From CAYVQF01 sp964454015 (GTDB lineage: Bacteria > Myxococcota_A > Bradymonadia > UBA4248): 28,210 nucleotides of DNA. The stretch is from the NCBI GenBank assembly GCA_964454015.1, contig CAYVQF010000069.1, forward strand, positions 1 through 28,210. The letters are read 5' to 3'. Below, in pieces: positions 6,991 to 15,016 of the stretch (positions within the stretch are counted from its first letter, which is position 1; each line of letters starts with the position of its first letter). The notes beneath the pieces were generated by a model. It worked only from the letters and a program-made list of their open reading frames with translations. It was not told the DNA's origin and did not search any database. A program made the translations under genes and the position numbers.

Positions 6991-9626
6991 ATCAGCTTGC
7001 ACGTGGTGATCGTGTTGCCGCTGTTGACCCCGTAGCTCAGGTAACGCTCGCCGTTCATGGTGAAGTAGGCGTAGCCCCAGGGTGAATTGCCCACCCCGCT
7101 GAAGTGCAGCGTTGGGGACGTGGGTTCAGAGAGGTCGTAGGCCGCAACGACGTCGTTTCTGACCGCAAAGAGCCGGTTCTCGACCAACAAAGGCTGGTTG
7201 TTCGAGTTGGCCCCGAGCGAGACGAGCCGTTGCACCACCAGATCGTACTTGTCGCTGGTGTCCAAGACCGCGAGCTGTGAGGAGTTGGTCCAGCCGGATA
7301 CATAGAGGGTGTCGGCAGAGAGGGCAGCGCCGCGCGCCGGCCGCACGCCCGCGAAATGCTGGCGCAGGGAGAAGGCACCCGTGGACTTATTGAAGTCGAA
7401 AGACCACAGCCCGCCGTTCGTTCCATCATTATCCCCCAAATAGACCGAATCGAACGTGGCGTCGTGCCGGTAGCAGGTGACCCCATAGGGGTAGTGGCCG
7501 TTGGAGGCGGCAAAAGGCAGGTCATACTGGGCCAAGAAGACCGGCGCCGCCGGGTTGCTGATGTCATAGGCCGCCACGCCCTTGCTCTGCCGTGCCGTAT
7601 ACAACGTCTCGCCGCAAATCGTCAGGTCCATGCTGCCACCGACCTGACCAGAGAACTTGGCCAAGGCCACCGGCGCCGCTGGATTGCGCACATCGACCAC
7701 GGCCCCACCCGTGCAAGAACCACTGTAGACATAGAGGTAAGCGTTGTCCGGCGAGAGGCGGACACGGTTGGCATACCAACACCCTTGGCTGCTGGTCAGG
7801 TTGAGGGATCCCACCAGGACCGGCGCCGCAGGATCGATCATGTCATAAACCCTGAGGTGGCCGTAAGTCCCATTGCCCAAGACGACGTAGAGATAGCGCC
7901 CATCGCTGGCGGGGACTTTGGTTTGCGAATCACCCGTGATGGTCGAGACCACCTCACAGGATGGCGGTGGGCAAGCGTCCCAGTACGCCGTATCGTTGTC
8001 GTCACAGTCAGCACCGCGGTCACAGTCGGTGCCAAATCCGTCGCCGTCGTTGTCGACACAGTGGGCACAGCCGTGGGCGGTCCAGTTGTCGGGATCAGCG
8101 TCACAGAAATCATCCCCATCGACGCAGTAGACTGGGTCAACGGCGAAGTGTCCGTCGCCATCGGCGTCGACGCAGTGCGGCGTACAGATCGCGCTCGAGA
8201 CCCCGTCGATGGTCATGATGAAGCCGCCGTAGGCGCACTGGGCCAGGGTGGCGGGCGCCACAGTGATCACCGGCGAGTGACCCGCCGCGCCTTCGGCACC
8301 AGGCGCGCCGTTGCACAGCACCACGGGGCTGCCGTCGATGCTGATCACGCTGCCGCCGTGGGGACACTCGGCCAAGGTCGCCGGCGCCACAGTGATCACC
8401 GGCGAGTGACCCGCCGCGCCTTCAGCACCAGGCGCGCCGTTGCACAGCACCACGGGGCTGCCGTCGATGCTGATGACGCTGCCGCCGTGGGGACACTCGG
8501 CCAAGGTCGCCGGGGTGACGCTTATGACCGGCGAGTGGCCAGCTTCGCCCTGCTCGCCTTGCTCTCCCTGCTCACCAGGCGCGCCGTTGCACAGGACCAC
8601 GGGGCTGCCGTCGATGCTGATGACGCTGCCGCCGTGGGGACACTCGGCCAAGGTCGCCGGGGTGACGCTTATGACCGGCGAGTGGCCAGCTTCGCCCTGC
8701 TCGCCTTGCTCACCTTGGACGCCCTGCTCACCGGGCGCGCCGTTGCAGATGGCCGTCGCCAGGCCGTTGACGGTGAAGACCACGCCGCCGTAGGGGCACT
8801 CGTCCGTGGCCAGTGCCACTGAGACTTGAGGCGTCTCGCCGGCCTCACCTTGGGCGCCCGGCGCGCCGTTACAGAGGTGAGCGGGCTGGTCGTTGATGAT
8901 GAGGGTGGTCCCGCCGTGGGGGCAGTCCTTGATGTCTGCGCTTTCGACGACGATGGTGGGCGTTTCGCCAGCCACCCCTTGCTCCCCTTGTTCGCCCTGG
9001 GCACCCGTGGCGCCGTGGCAGACGGTCACGCTCAGGGTGTCGATGCTGATGACCGATCCACCATAGGGGCAGGCTTCGAGGCTGGCTTCGTTGGTGACGA
9101 TTTCCGGCAAAACGGCAGGCGCGCCATCGGCTCCCGGGGCGCCATGACAGACATAGAGGTGCGACGCGGACTCAGCTTCACATTCGCCGGCCCCGTCATC
9201 GAAACAGGTGATGATCAAGAGCCCGCCAAAGAGGCAGTGCTCGCCGGCCTCCTCTGCCTGGGCCAAGATCAAGGTGTTGCGACCGTCGCGGCCGTCTTCT
9301 CCATGGTTGCCGTGACAGATCACGTGCTCCACATCGTCCATGACGAAGACATAGCCGCCATTCGGGCAGCGAGCGCTGTCCGCCTCGGTCACATAGAGGT
9401 TGGCCGGATTCCCGTCGTTGCCGTCGGCTCCCTCGGCGCCATTGCAAACCACATAGCTCTCGCCGCCGACCCAAATCACCCACCCACCGCTGGGGCATTG
9501 GTCGGCCGTGGCCTCGGCGATACTCGTCGGCGGTGGCTGAGCGGGCTCGTTGTCGTCGCAGGCCCAGGCCGTGATGAGCGCCCAGGTCAAAATGAATAAG
9601 AGACGAAGAGAGTGATAGCTACGCAT
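6978..9626 (-). CDS. Repeat-built surface protein: collagen-like/Cys units, MopE-like linker, LVIVD-like propeller
   Basis: 882 residues. A hydrophobic leader ends at Cys23 followed by Asp-Asp, so lipidation is plausible although the lipobox (A-W-A-C) is poor. Residues about 39-484 are ten units of 28-55 residues with the core C-P-x-G-G-x-V/I-x-I-x-G-x4-C-N/H-G, resembling DUF7151-type modules. Most units are followed by Gly-X-Y collagen-like tracts such as GAPGEQGEQGEQGEAG. Residues about 484-555 are an Asp/Cys-rich segment (DADGDG, DNDGDGFGTDCD, DCDDND) like MopE or thrombospondin type 3 metal-binding motifs. From about 560 to the end is a beta-propeller-like region with LVIVD-type blades: 'LRVYDMIDPAAPVLVGSL', 'VVDVRNPAAPVALAKF', 'VAAYDISNPAAPVFLAQY'. 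AGAGGAG precedes the ATG. It lies upstream of the kinase operon on the same strand and is probably a rod-like surface protein; the ligand is unknown. Confidence 0.85.
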   Translation of the reverse strand: MRSYHSLRLLFILTWALITAWACDDNEPAQPPPTSIAEATADQCPSGGWVIWVGGESYVVCNGAEGADGNDGNPANLYVTEADSARCPNGGYVFVMDDVEHVICHGNHGEDGRDGRNTLILAQAEEAGEHCLFGGLLIITCFDDGAGECEAESASHLYVCHGAPGADGAPAVLPEIVTNEASLEACPYGGSVISIDTLSVTVCHGATGAQGEQGEQGVAGETPTIVVESADIKDCPHGGTTLIINDQPAHLCNGAPGAQGEAGETPQVSVALATDECPYGGVVFTVNGLATAICNGAPGEQGVQGEQGEQGEAGHSPVISVTPATLAECPHGGSVISIDGSPVVLCNGAPGEQGEQGEQGEAGHSPVISVTPATLAECPHGGSVISIDGSPVVLCNGAPGAEGAAGHSPVITVAPATLAECPHGGSVISIDGSPVVLCNGAPGAEGAAGHSPVITVAPATLAQCAYGGFIMTIDGVSSAICTPHCVDADGDGHFAVDPVYCVDGDDFCDADPDNWTAHGCAHCVDNDGDGFGTDCDRGADCDDNDTAYWDACPPPSCEVVSTITGDSQTKVPASDGRYLYVVLGNGTYGHLRVYDMIDPAAPVLVGSLNLTSSQGCWYANRVRLSPDNAYLYVYSGSCTGGAVVDVRNPAAPVALAKFSGQVGGSMDLTICGETLYTARQSKGVAAYDISNPAAPVFLAQYDLPFAASNGHYPYGVTCYRHDATFDSVYLGDNDGTNGGLWSFDFNKSTGAFSLRQHFAGVRPARGAALSADTLYVSGWTNSSQLAVLDTSDKYDLVVQRLVSLGANSNNQPLLVENRLFAVRNDVVAAYDLSEPTSPTLHFSGVGNSPWGYAYFTMNGERYLSYGVNSGNTITTCKLIRAF
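8242..8733 (-). repeat. In-frame tandem DNA repeats in the surface-protein gene
   Basis: Three consecutive blocks begin with the same GGCGCGCCGTTGCACAG-type sequence at 8302, 8431 and 8578. Their lengths are 129, 147 and 156 bp, all multiples of three. They are nearly identical over the part encoding the C-P-H-G-G-S-V-I-S-I-D-G-S-P core and differ mainly in the number of EQG collagen-like triplets. A partial copy precedes them at 8242-8301. The high nucleotide identity, compared with the diverged flanking units, points to recent duplication or recombination that keeps the reading frame. Confidence 0.9.
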
Positions 9627-10018
9627 CGTTTTGGCTCCTCTGGCAAGGGTTCAACCCAGCGTACCGACCCAAGAACCGAACAAAGGAGGGGCGTAACGCG
9701 CCGCCACGCGCAGACCTCGCCACTGCCCAGCAGGGGAGGAGCTCCAGCGCTCTGTCGCGTCAACGACCCATTGTTGCCAGTCACCATTCAATCCCAATCG
9801 ACTAACCCTACAACAGGCGATGGAAAAGTTGATTCCCGTTTTTTTTACGAAGAATACGCCGCCTCCCCTCGCCACGGGCGTCGAAGGCGCCCCTGCTGGC
9901 CCCGCTCCCCTTGGTTCAGCGCTCCGAACTCACGACAGGGCGCGCGTCTTGCGCTCAAGCCCCCCGCACCCTAAAGGAGCATGGACCACAGTCGCGCCCT
10001 CCCCACAGCCAGGCGCTC
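9627..10018. other. Divergent intergenic region
   Basis: This 392-bp stretch separates the minus-strand surface-protein gene from the plus-strand POTRA/barrel gene and should hold both promoters. No convincing -35/-10 pair is visible on either strand. It contains a run of eight T at 9839-9846 within a locally AT-richer patch (about 9780-9860), the most promoter-like or UP-element-like part. A strong AAGGAG lies right before an ATG at 9981, but that frame is short and the spacing too tight. An in-frame upstream ATG for the barrel gene exists at 9911 but would put about 36 residues before the signal peptide. Confidence 0.6.
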
Positions 10019-11602
10019 ATGCCCGTCAAAGCCTCCTCTTCAGCCCCCAACCCATTCACACGTCTCGGCCTGGCCTTCCTGGTCGTTGGGATCCACCTCC
10101 TGTGGTTCTGCGCTGCGGCGAGTCCACTTTGCGCGGACGACACCCCTCGCCCACCCGTAAGCATCCGCGGCGCCAAGCTCATCGACGCTGAGCGTCTCTT
10201 GGCGCTGGTCGGTCCCGCCCCGCAAGACCCGGAGATCCTGCCGCAATGGGGGATGCGGGCGGTCACCCGCATCGAATCCCACTACCGCGCCCGCGACTAT
10301 GACTTCGCCCGGGCTTGGTTCAGCCTCGCCGAAGACGGCACCCCCACCATCGTGGTCGACGAGGGGGTCATGGACCGCATCATTTTCCACGGGGTCAACA
10401 CCTACGACGCCCTGGTCTTTCGCCTGGTCCTTGACCTGCCGGGGAACGTATTCCACGGGCCTAGCCTCGACGCAGCCCTGCAGGATCTCAAGGCGCGCTA
10501 CAACCTGGTCACTATCTCCTACCGGGTCGACGACACGGGCATGGGTACCGCTACCCTTTTAGGCCACGTGGCCAACCTGCGCATCCTCAATGTCTTCATT
10601 CTGACCAAGGAGTCTTTCGGCTACAGCTTCTCGGCCCAGCTCGACCCGACCTACGGCCTCTTGCCTCGGGTCGGGCTGCGTTTTCGCGACATGTTGTGGG
10701 ACGACGACCGTTTCCAGACCAAGCTCGAGCTCAGCGTCCCCTATCGCCGTTACTTCTTCGACGCCGAGCCCAAGTTCCAGTGGGTGCGCGGTTTGGCGGA
10801 CCTCTCTTATCGCGCGCCGCCCTTCTTCGACGGCCTCCTGGCGCCGGAGATCACGGCCGTTACCAGCCTCTCCAACGACGCCCGAACCGACGTGGGCCTC
10901 GAAGACTACTTCACCTATCGCGCCCAGGCCTCGGCCAACCTAGGCATCTTGTGGCCGGACTTCAGCCTCACCCCGGGCCTGGCGGTGAACTACACCCTGC
11001 TCTTTGCCGTCACGGAAGACGCAAGCAGGGAGACCCCGGCCGCCGCCACGGACGCCCTGCTGCGCCTCGGCGGCCGGCTCGCCGCCCGTTTGAACCTCTA
11101 TCCCGAGGTCAGCCGCCGGGATCTCCTCAGCGAAATCAAAGTAGATACCTTCTTCGGTGGCGACGTCTTGGGTGCCTTCTTCACCGAAGTGCGCTTAGAA
11201 GGACAAGGCGCGGTGAGCTGGGGGCTCCACGATTTCCTCGTGCGCGGGCGGGGCGTGCTCGTCGCGGGCGACGTCAAGGTCAGCGACGAGGTCCAGCTCG
11301 CCAGCGACACGCAGCGGGTCTACTTCGGCAGCCGTTATTGGGTGCGCCAGGCCTTCTCCCTGGAGGTGGCGGCGCGCTTTGCCTTGTGGCGGGATCGTCT
11401 CAAGGTGGGCCTCTTTCACGACGTCTCCATCTTCGGCGACCGATCCAGTGGACCAGAGCGCTTCGCCTTGGCCAACGCCTTCGGGCCCAGCCTCCACGTG
11501 ATCTTCTTCGACCAGTTCGCCCTGGATCTGCATTACGGCTTTGGCTTCGCGTCGGTGGGCTTCGACCACAACCTCTCGCTGCGGCTCTATTCGCTGTATT
11601 GA
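10019..11602 (+). CDS. Omp85/TpsB-like outer-membrane protein (POTRA plus beta-barrel)
   Basis: 527 residues from the ATG at 10019. This start gives a normal signal peptide (hydrophobic core about residues 15-33, cleavage near L-C-A-D, residue 40). Residues about 44-105 and 108-170 look like POTRA domains: 'VSIRGAKLIDAERLLALVG' and 'MDRIIFHGVNTYDALVFRLVLDLPGNVFHGPSLDAALQDL', the latter with the typical beta-alpha-alpha-beta-beta pattern. From about residue 185 there are many alternating hydrophobic strands with aromatic girdle residues, and the protein ends in L-R-L-Y-S-L-Y, a C-terminal aromatic barrel signature. It is shorter than BamA (about 800 residues, five POTRAs) and resembles short Omp85 family members. 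It may insert or export an outer-membrane or surface protein. The neighbouring divergent surface-protein gene is a possible client, by position only. Confidence 0.78.
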   Translation: MPVKASSSAPNPFTRLGLAFLVVGIHLLWFCAAASPLCADDTPRPPVSIRGAKLIDAERLLALVGPAPQDPEILPQWGMRAVTRIESHYRARDYDFARAWFSLAEDGTPTIVVDEGVMDRIIFHGVNTYDALVFRLVLDLPGNVFHGPSLDAALQDLKARYNLVTISYRVDDTGMGTATLLGHVANLRILNVFILTKESFGYSFSAQLDPTYGLLPRVGLRFRDMLWDDDRFQTKLELSVPYRRYFFDAEPKFQWVRGLADLSYRAPPFFDGLLAPEITAVTSLSNDARTDVGLEDYFTYRAQASANLGILWPDFSLTPGLAVNYTLLFAVTEDASRETPAAATDALLRLGGRLAARLNLYPEVSRRDLLSEIKVDTFFGGDVLGAFFTEVRLEGQGAVSWGLHDFLVRGRGVLVAGDVKVSDEVQLASDTQRVYFGSRYWVRQAFSLEVAARFALWRDRLKVGLFHDVSIFGDRSSGPERFALANAFGPSLHVIFFDQFALDLHYGFGFASVGFDHNLSLRLYSLY

Positions 11603-11629
11603 GGGGCGAGTGTCCAGCAGATCCGCCCC
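11603..11629 (+). terminator. Weak stem-loop after the barrel gene
   Basis: GGGGCG (11603-11608) immediately follows the stop codon and pairs with CGCCCC (11624-11629) across a 15-base loop. There is no T-tract. Such 6-bp GC stems are frequent by chance at this base composition. Confidence 0.2.
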
Positions 11630-11694
11630 ACGCCCGCTTGCCAGCGCCGCCCTCCCAGTGGCAGAGTCGTGGCCGCCCGTCACCCGGAGGAGCC

Positions 11695-12003
11695 ATGCAC
11701 CCGAGCAAGGTCGACCGCCAGCGCCTCGCCCATTTCACTGACCTCCCCAACGTTGGCCCGGCCATGGCCGCAGACTTGCGCCTCCTCGGCTTCACTGCCC
11801 CCCAGGATTTGCGCGGTCACTGCCCCTACGCCCTCTATGACGCCCTCTGCGCCAAAAGCGGGACCCGGCACGACCCCTGCGTCGTGGACGTCTTCATCTC
11901 GATCATCCGCTTTCTCGACGGCGCAACACCGCAGCCGTGGTGGGCCTATACGGCGGAACGCAAGGCCTACCTCCAAGGGCACGCCATCCCCTCTTCTCGG
12001 TGA
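11695..12003 (+). CDS. Cdd1-type helix-hairpin-helix protein ('pathogenicity locus' family)
   Basis: 102 residues, a typical size for this family. The N-terminal half carries a helix-hairpin-helix motif ('FTDLPNVGPAMAADLRLLGF', about residues 14-33) followed by 'DLRGHCPYALYDALCAKSGTRHDPCVVDVFISIIRF', the conserved core of Cdd1 proteins, and a C-terminal 'PWWAYTAERKAY' matching the family's WW-ending pattern. HhH motifs usually contact nucleic acid non-specifically; some relatives are annotated as mitomycin-resistance-linked, and the real role is unsettled. GGAGG four bases before the ATG fixes the start. It is followed 51 bp later by the pirin gene on the same strand, so a shared transcript is possible. 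Confidence 0.85.
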   Translation: MHPSKVDRQRLAHFTDLPNVGPAMAADLRLLGFTAPQDLRGHCPYALYDALCAKSGTRHDPCVVDVFISIIRFLDGATPQPWWAYTAERKAYLQGHAIPSSR

Positions 12004-12054
12004 GCGGCCCGCGCGCTCTCTTTCTTGATCCACCTCCCACCAAGGAGCGCCCCC

Positions 12055-12924
12055 ATGTCGCCTGAACGCCTCCTCCCCCTGCGCAAAGCGATCTCCCCTG
12101 GTTTGGAAGTGTCCCGTTATTTGCCCCACGCCCAGCGGCGCATGGTGGGTCCGTTCATTTTCTTCGACCACGCCGGCCCGGTGACGCTCCCAGCACCCGT
12201 GCCTCTCGAGCTCGACGTGCGCCCCCACCCCCACATCGGCCTATCGACCCTCACCTATCTCTTCGCCGGCGAGTGGCTGCACCGCGACAGCGAGGGTCAC
12301 ACCCAGATCATCCAGCCCGACGCGGTGAACTGGATGACCGCCGGCCGGGGCATCACCCACTCGGAGCGGATCAGCCCGCCCTTCCGCGCTGCCGGTGGGC
12401 TGCTGGACCTCATCCAGATGTGGGTGGCCCTGCCCACGGAGCAAGAGGAGGTCGCCCCGTCTTTTCACCATTTCCCGAGGGAGGCCTTGCCAGAGGAGCG
12501 CGCCCCCGGGCGGTGGCTGCGCCTGGTGGCGGGCGAAGCTTACGGGCTGCGCAGCCCCGTGCCGGTCTACTCTCCTCTCTTCTTCGTCCACGCCACCCTC
12601 GAGGCCGGGGCGCGCCTGGCCTTGCCCACGGGGCACTCGGAGCGCGCCGTCTTCGTGCGCAGCGGTCAGCTCGCGTGGTCCCAGGCGGCGCTGGGCCAGG
12701 GTGATTTCCTGTGCTTGGATGCCGCGGCGACGGGCGATTTGGTGGCGCGCACGGCCTGCACGTTGTGTTTGCTGGGCGGCGAGCCCGTGGGGCCGCGGCA
12801 CATCTGGTGGAACTTCGTGTCTTCGTCGCGGGAGCGCATTGCTGCGGCCGCGGCGGATTGGCGAGAGAAGCGCTTCCCCATGCCTGTGAACGACACGGAG
12901 GCGTTCATCCCGCTGCCCGACTAG
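12055..12924 (+). CDS. Pirin family cupin protein
   Basis: 289 residues. The N-terminal pirin cupin is clear: 'VGPFIFFDHAGP', 'RPHPHIGLSTLTYLFAGE', 'HRDSEGH' and 'NWMTAGRGITHSER'. The four metal ligands of the pirin Fe site are present as His58, His60, His102 and Glu104, so a metal-bound form is expected. The C-terminal half carries the second pirin cupin ('PVYSPLFFVHATLEAGARLALPTGHSERAVFVRSG'). Bacterial pirins include quercetin 2,3-dioxygenases and redox-linked regulators; the substrate cannot be told from sequence. AAGGAG upstream supports the ATG at 12055 over an in-frame TTG at 12025. A candidate terminator lies about 160 bp downstream. Confidence 0.95.
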   Translation: MSPERLLPLRKAISPGLEVSRYLPHAQRRMVGPFIFFDHAGPVTLPAPVPLELDVRPHPHIGLSTLTYLFAGEWLHRDSEGHTQIIQPDAVNWMTAGRGITHSERISPPFRAAGGLLDLIQMWVALPTEQEEVAPSFHHFPREALPEERAPGRWLRLVAGEAYGLRSPVPVYSPLFFVHATLEAGARLALPTGHSERAVFVRSGQLAWSQAALGQGDFLCLDAAATGDLVARTACTLCLLGGEPVGPRHIWWNFVSSSRERIAAAAADWREKRFPMPVNDTEAFIPLPD

Positions 12925-13044
12925 GCGCGGCGCACGCCCCAGGGGGGTGGATCACCAGGGCTGCTGGGCGTCAGGAGAGGGAGCGCGGCGGCGTTAGCGG
13001 GTGTGGCAAGGGCTGGCTGGGTTCGAGCGTCGGGGAGGCTTGGG

Positions 13045-13073
13045 TTGACAAGCGCGGCGTGCCCGTGGACATT
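13045..13073 (+). promoter_or_regulatory. Candidate sigma70-type promoter for the TPR-S1 gene
   Basis: A perfect -35 hexamer TTGACA (13045-13050) is followed after 17 bp by GACATT (13068-13073), a weak -10 with three of six consensus matches. A transcript from here would begin near 13080 and run straight into the hairpin and T-tract at 13083-13121 before reaching the ATG at 13148. Confidence 0.4.
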
Positions 13074-13082
13074 GCGGCACCG

Positions 13083-13121
13083 AGGCCGTCTGATGGCGGT
13101 CACCCGGCCTGGGTTTTTTTT
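13083..13121 (+). terminator. Rho-independent terminator or leader attenuator
   Basis: AGGCCG (13083-13088) pairs with CGGCCT (13105-13110), followed by GGG and eight consecutive T (13114-13121). The 16-base loop can itself form a competing CCGTC/GGCGG stem (13086-13099) around TGAT. It is the only clear hairpin-plus-T-tract in the window. It may simply terminate the pirin transcript, but it lies between the candidate TTGACA promoter and the TPR-S1 start, only 26 bp before the ATG. Attenuation is therefore possible. Confidence 0.6.
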
Positions 13122-13147
13122 CACCTTCGACGAACAGAGTTTACGCC

Positions 13148-14350
13148 ATGGTTGACAAGCAGAGTCAGGATGCCACGACAGAGTTGCTCACCTTGATGGA
13201 GATGGCCGTTGCTTACAAACCGATGGCGGTCCCGTTGGCGCAGCTCGCCTTCAAGCTGGGCTACACCGAGATCGGTGAGCGCATCGTGCGCATGGGGTTG
13301 GACGGGCCGGAGCTGGGGGTGGAGTACTACTTCGTGGCGGCCAACGCGGCGCGGCGGGCGGGTGACTTCGCCGGGACCCGGAGCCTGGTGGGCGAGGCAG
13401 TGGAGCGGATGTGCAAGCAGAGCACGGTGAACGATGACGACGCCAAGCGGCTGCTGCATTTGATCCGTTTGGGAATGGCGACTTTGGTTTTCGACGAGAA
13501 GGATCCCTTTGCCGATGAGGCCTTCGTCGAGGGACTGCGGCGCGACCTGCCGACCTTGGACTTGGTCTACGAGGGGGATGCCTTCTATCGGACTTTGTTG
13601 GCCCAGACCCTGTGGTTTTCCGACATCGTGGCCAGCGAGAAGGAGTGGGATCGGGCGGTGGAGATGGACGCGACGGAGCTGGCTTGGAACGCGCGCGGGA
13701 CCTGGTACAAGGACGCCGACCGCAACCTGGACGACGCGGAAGACGCCTATCGGGCGGGGCTCTTGGTGCACCAGGACAGCTCGCTCTTACAGCACAATTT
13801 GGCGCAGGTCCTGGTGGCTCGTGCCGGCGAGGCGGAGATCGATCCGGGGCTGGCGCGCAAGCTGGGTGCCGAAGCGGACGCCTTGTGCCGGCGCGCCCTG
13901 CGCGGCGACACACCGCGCGGTCTGCGCCGCCACATTCACGAGACCATGGAGCAGATCGACAAGCTGATGGACCAAGTGCGCCAAGCCGCGCCGGCGCCGA
14001 GCCCTGCCAGTGAAGAGGCGCCGCGGCGGCGCCGGCAGCGCAGCGATGACGGTGGACGGCGGCGGCCCAAGCGCGTCCGTGAACCCGAGCCTACGCGCTT
14101 GGCGGAGGTGGGTGAGGTGTTGCGGGGCAAGGTGGTCTCCATCCCCCGTTATGGTGCCTTCGTGGCGGTGCCCGAGATCGGCACGGGGCTCTTGCACAAG
14201 ACCGAGATGTATGGGCATGATTTCGACGATCCGGCGGACATCCTGGCCGTGGGCGACGAGATCGAGGTGAAGGTCATCGAGGTGGTGCCCAGTGAGGGGA
14301 GCCGCCCGCGGATCAGCCTGTCCCAGCGCGCCCTTGGCGACGAGGCATGA
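13148..14350 (+). CDS. TPR-like protein fused to a C-terminal S1 RNA-binding domain
   Basis: 400 residues, no signal peptide, so cytoplasmic. Residues about 10-285 are helical repeats of TPR character ('YYFVAANAARRAGDFAGTRSLVGEAVERM', 'AWNARGTWYKDADRNLDDAEDAYRAGLLVHQDSSLLQHNLAQVL'). A basic, Arg-rich linker follows at about 296-316. Residues about 323-395 form an S1 domain: 'GEVLRGKVVSIPRYGAFVAV', 'GLLHKTEM' and 'VGDEIEVKVIEVV..SRPRISLSQ' are its conserved strands. S1 domains bind single-stranded RNA; the helical part probably binds protein. I know no characterised protein with this exact order, so an RNA or ribosome-linked role is inference. No good Shine-Dalgarno precedes the ATG. The gene overlaps the following lipoprotein gene by 4 bp (ATGA), indicating translational coupling. 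Confidence 0.82.
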   Translation: MVDKQSQDATTELLTLMEMAVAYKPMAVPLAQLAFKLGYTEIGERIVRMGLDGPELGVEYYFVAANAARRAGDFAGTRSLVGEAVERMCKQSTVNDDDAKRLLHLIRLGMATLVFDEKDPFADEAFVEGLRRDLPTLDLVYEGDAFYRTLLAQTLWFSDIVASEKEWDRAVEMDATELAWNARGTWYKDADRNLDDAEDAYRAGLLVHQDSSLLQHNLAQVLVARAGEAEIDPGLARKLGAEADALCRRALRGDTPRGLRRHIHETMEQIDKLMDQVRQAAPAPSPASEEAPRRRRQRSDDGGRRRPKRVREPEPTRLAEVGEVLRGKVVSIPRYGAFVAVPEIGTGLLHKTEMYGHDFDDPADILAVGDEIEVKVIEVVPSEGSRPRISLSQRALGDEA

Positions 14351-14928
14351 GGTGGCCGGTCTGGCTGGTAGCCTTGGGACTCGTCGGGCTCCTTGGCTGC
14401 GCGACGGCGCCCGTGCCCCCGGTGGAAGTGGCGCGCGAGGCCGCCGGGCTGAGCCCGGCGCAGGCCGGCTTTTGGGCGAACCTGCACCAGCTCTGTGGCG
14501 CGCGCCTAGAGGGGCGTGAGCTCTTCAGCGCTGCGGGGCGAGATCGTTGGGCCGAGCGTGCCATGCACCTGGACTTCGCCCACTGCGATGACCGTGAGAT
14601 CCGGGTCCCCTTCCGCGTGGATGAGGACACCTCGCGTACTTGGCTGTTGCAGGTCGAGGGGGCGCGCCTCCGCCTGCGCCATCAGCACCTCGAAGCCGAC
14701 GGCACCCCCGAGGCGCACAACCTCTACGGCGGCTATGCCGACCCCGAGGGTAGCGCGTGGATGCAGCATTTTCCGGCCGATGCCTACACGGAGGAGCACC
14801 TGGGCGACGGTCTGGCCCGGGTGTGGACCTTGTCCTTGAGCGAGGATCTCCGCACGCTTCGCTATGCCTTGCGCTACGCTGGCGACTTGGTCTTCGAGGC
14901 GGCTTTCACCGTGGTGCCCAGCCGGTGA
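14347..14928 (+). CDS. Conserved lipoprotein of unknown function
   Basis: 193 residues with a canonical lipobox (L-L-G-C, acceptor Cys18). The body contains 'FWANLHQLCGARLEGREL', 'MHLDFAHCDDREIRVPFRVDEDTSRTW', 'LRLRHQHLEADG', 'NLYGGYADPEG' and 'FPAD'. From memory this order matches a widespread uncharacterised family in proteobacteria and Bacteroidetes ('FW..L...CG..FEG', 'DEIRIPFHVG..RSRTW'), possibly lipid-anchored and beta-rich; no function is established. The start ATG overlaps the stop of the TPR-S1 gene (ATGA), so translation is coupled although the two proteins act in different compartments. Confidence 0.8.
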   Translation: MRWPVWLVALGLVGLLGCATAPVPPVEVAREAAGLSPAQAGFWANLHQLCGARLEGRELFSAAGRDRWAERAMHLDFAHCDDREIRVPFRVDEDTSRTWLLQVEGARLRLRHQHLEADGTPEAHNLYGGYADPEGSAWMQHFPADAYTEEHLGDGLARVWTLSLSEDLRTLRYALRYAGDLVFEAAFTVVPSR

Positions 14929-15016
14929 GGCTTGGGCGGTGTGGGTGCCCCCCCTGGCGAGAACGGCGGCGCGGCACTACAGAGCTCTAGGTGGCCTAGC
15001 GCCGCGAGGAGGAGAG

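Noticed and set aside
7356..8822. 488-codon plus-strand frame opposite the repeat protein
   Set aside because: Its repeats are the mirror of the collagen-like units on the other strand; no start signal and no recognisable fold.
9973..9983. AAAGGAGC next to an ATG upstream of the barrel gene
   Set aside because: The spacing to the ATG is only one base past GGAG, and that frame is short and out of frame with the barrel protein.
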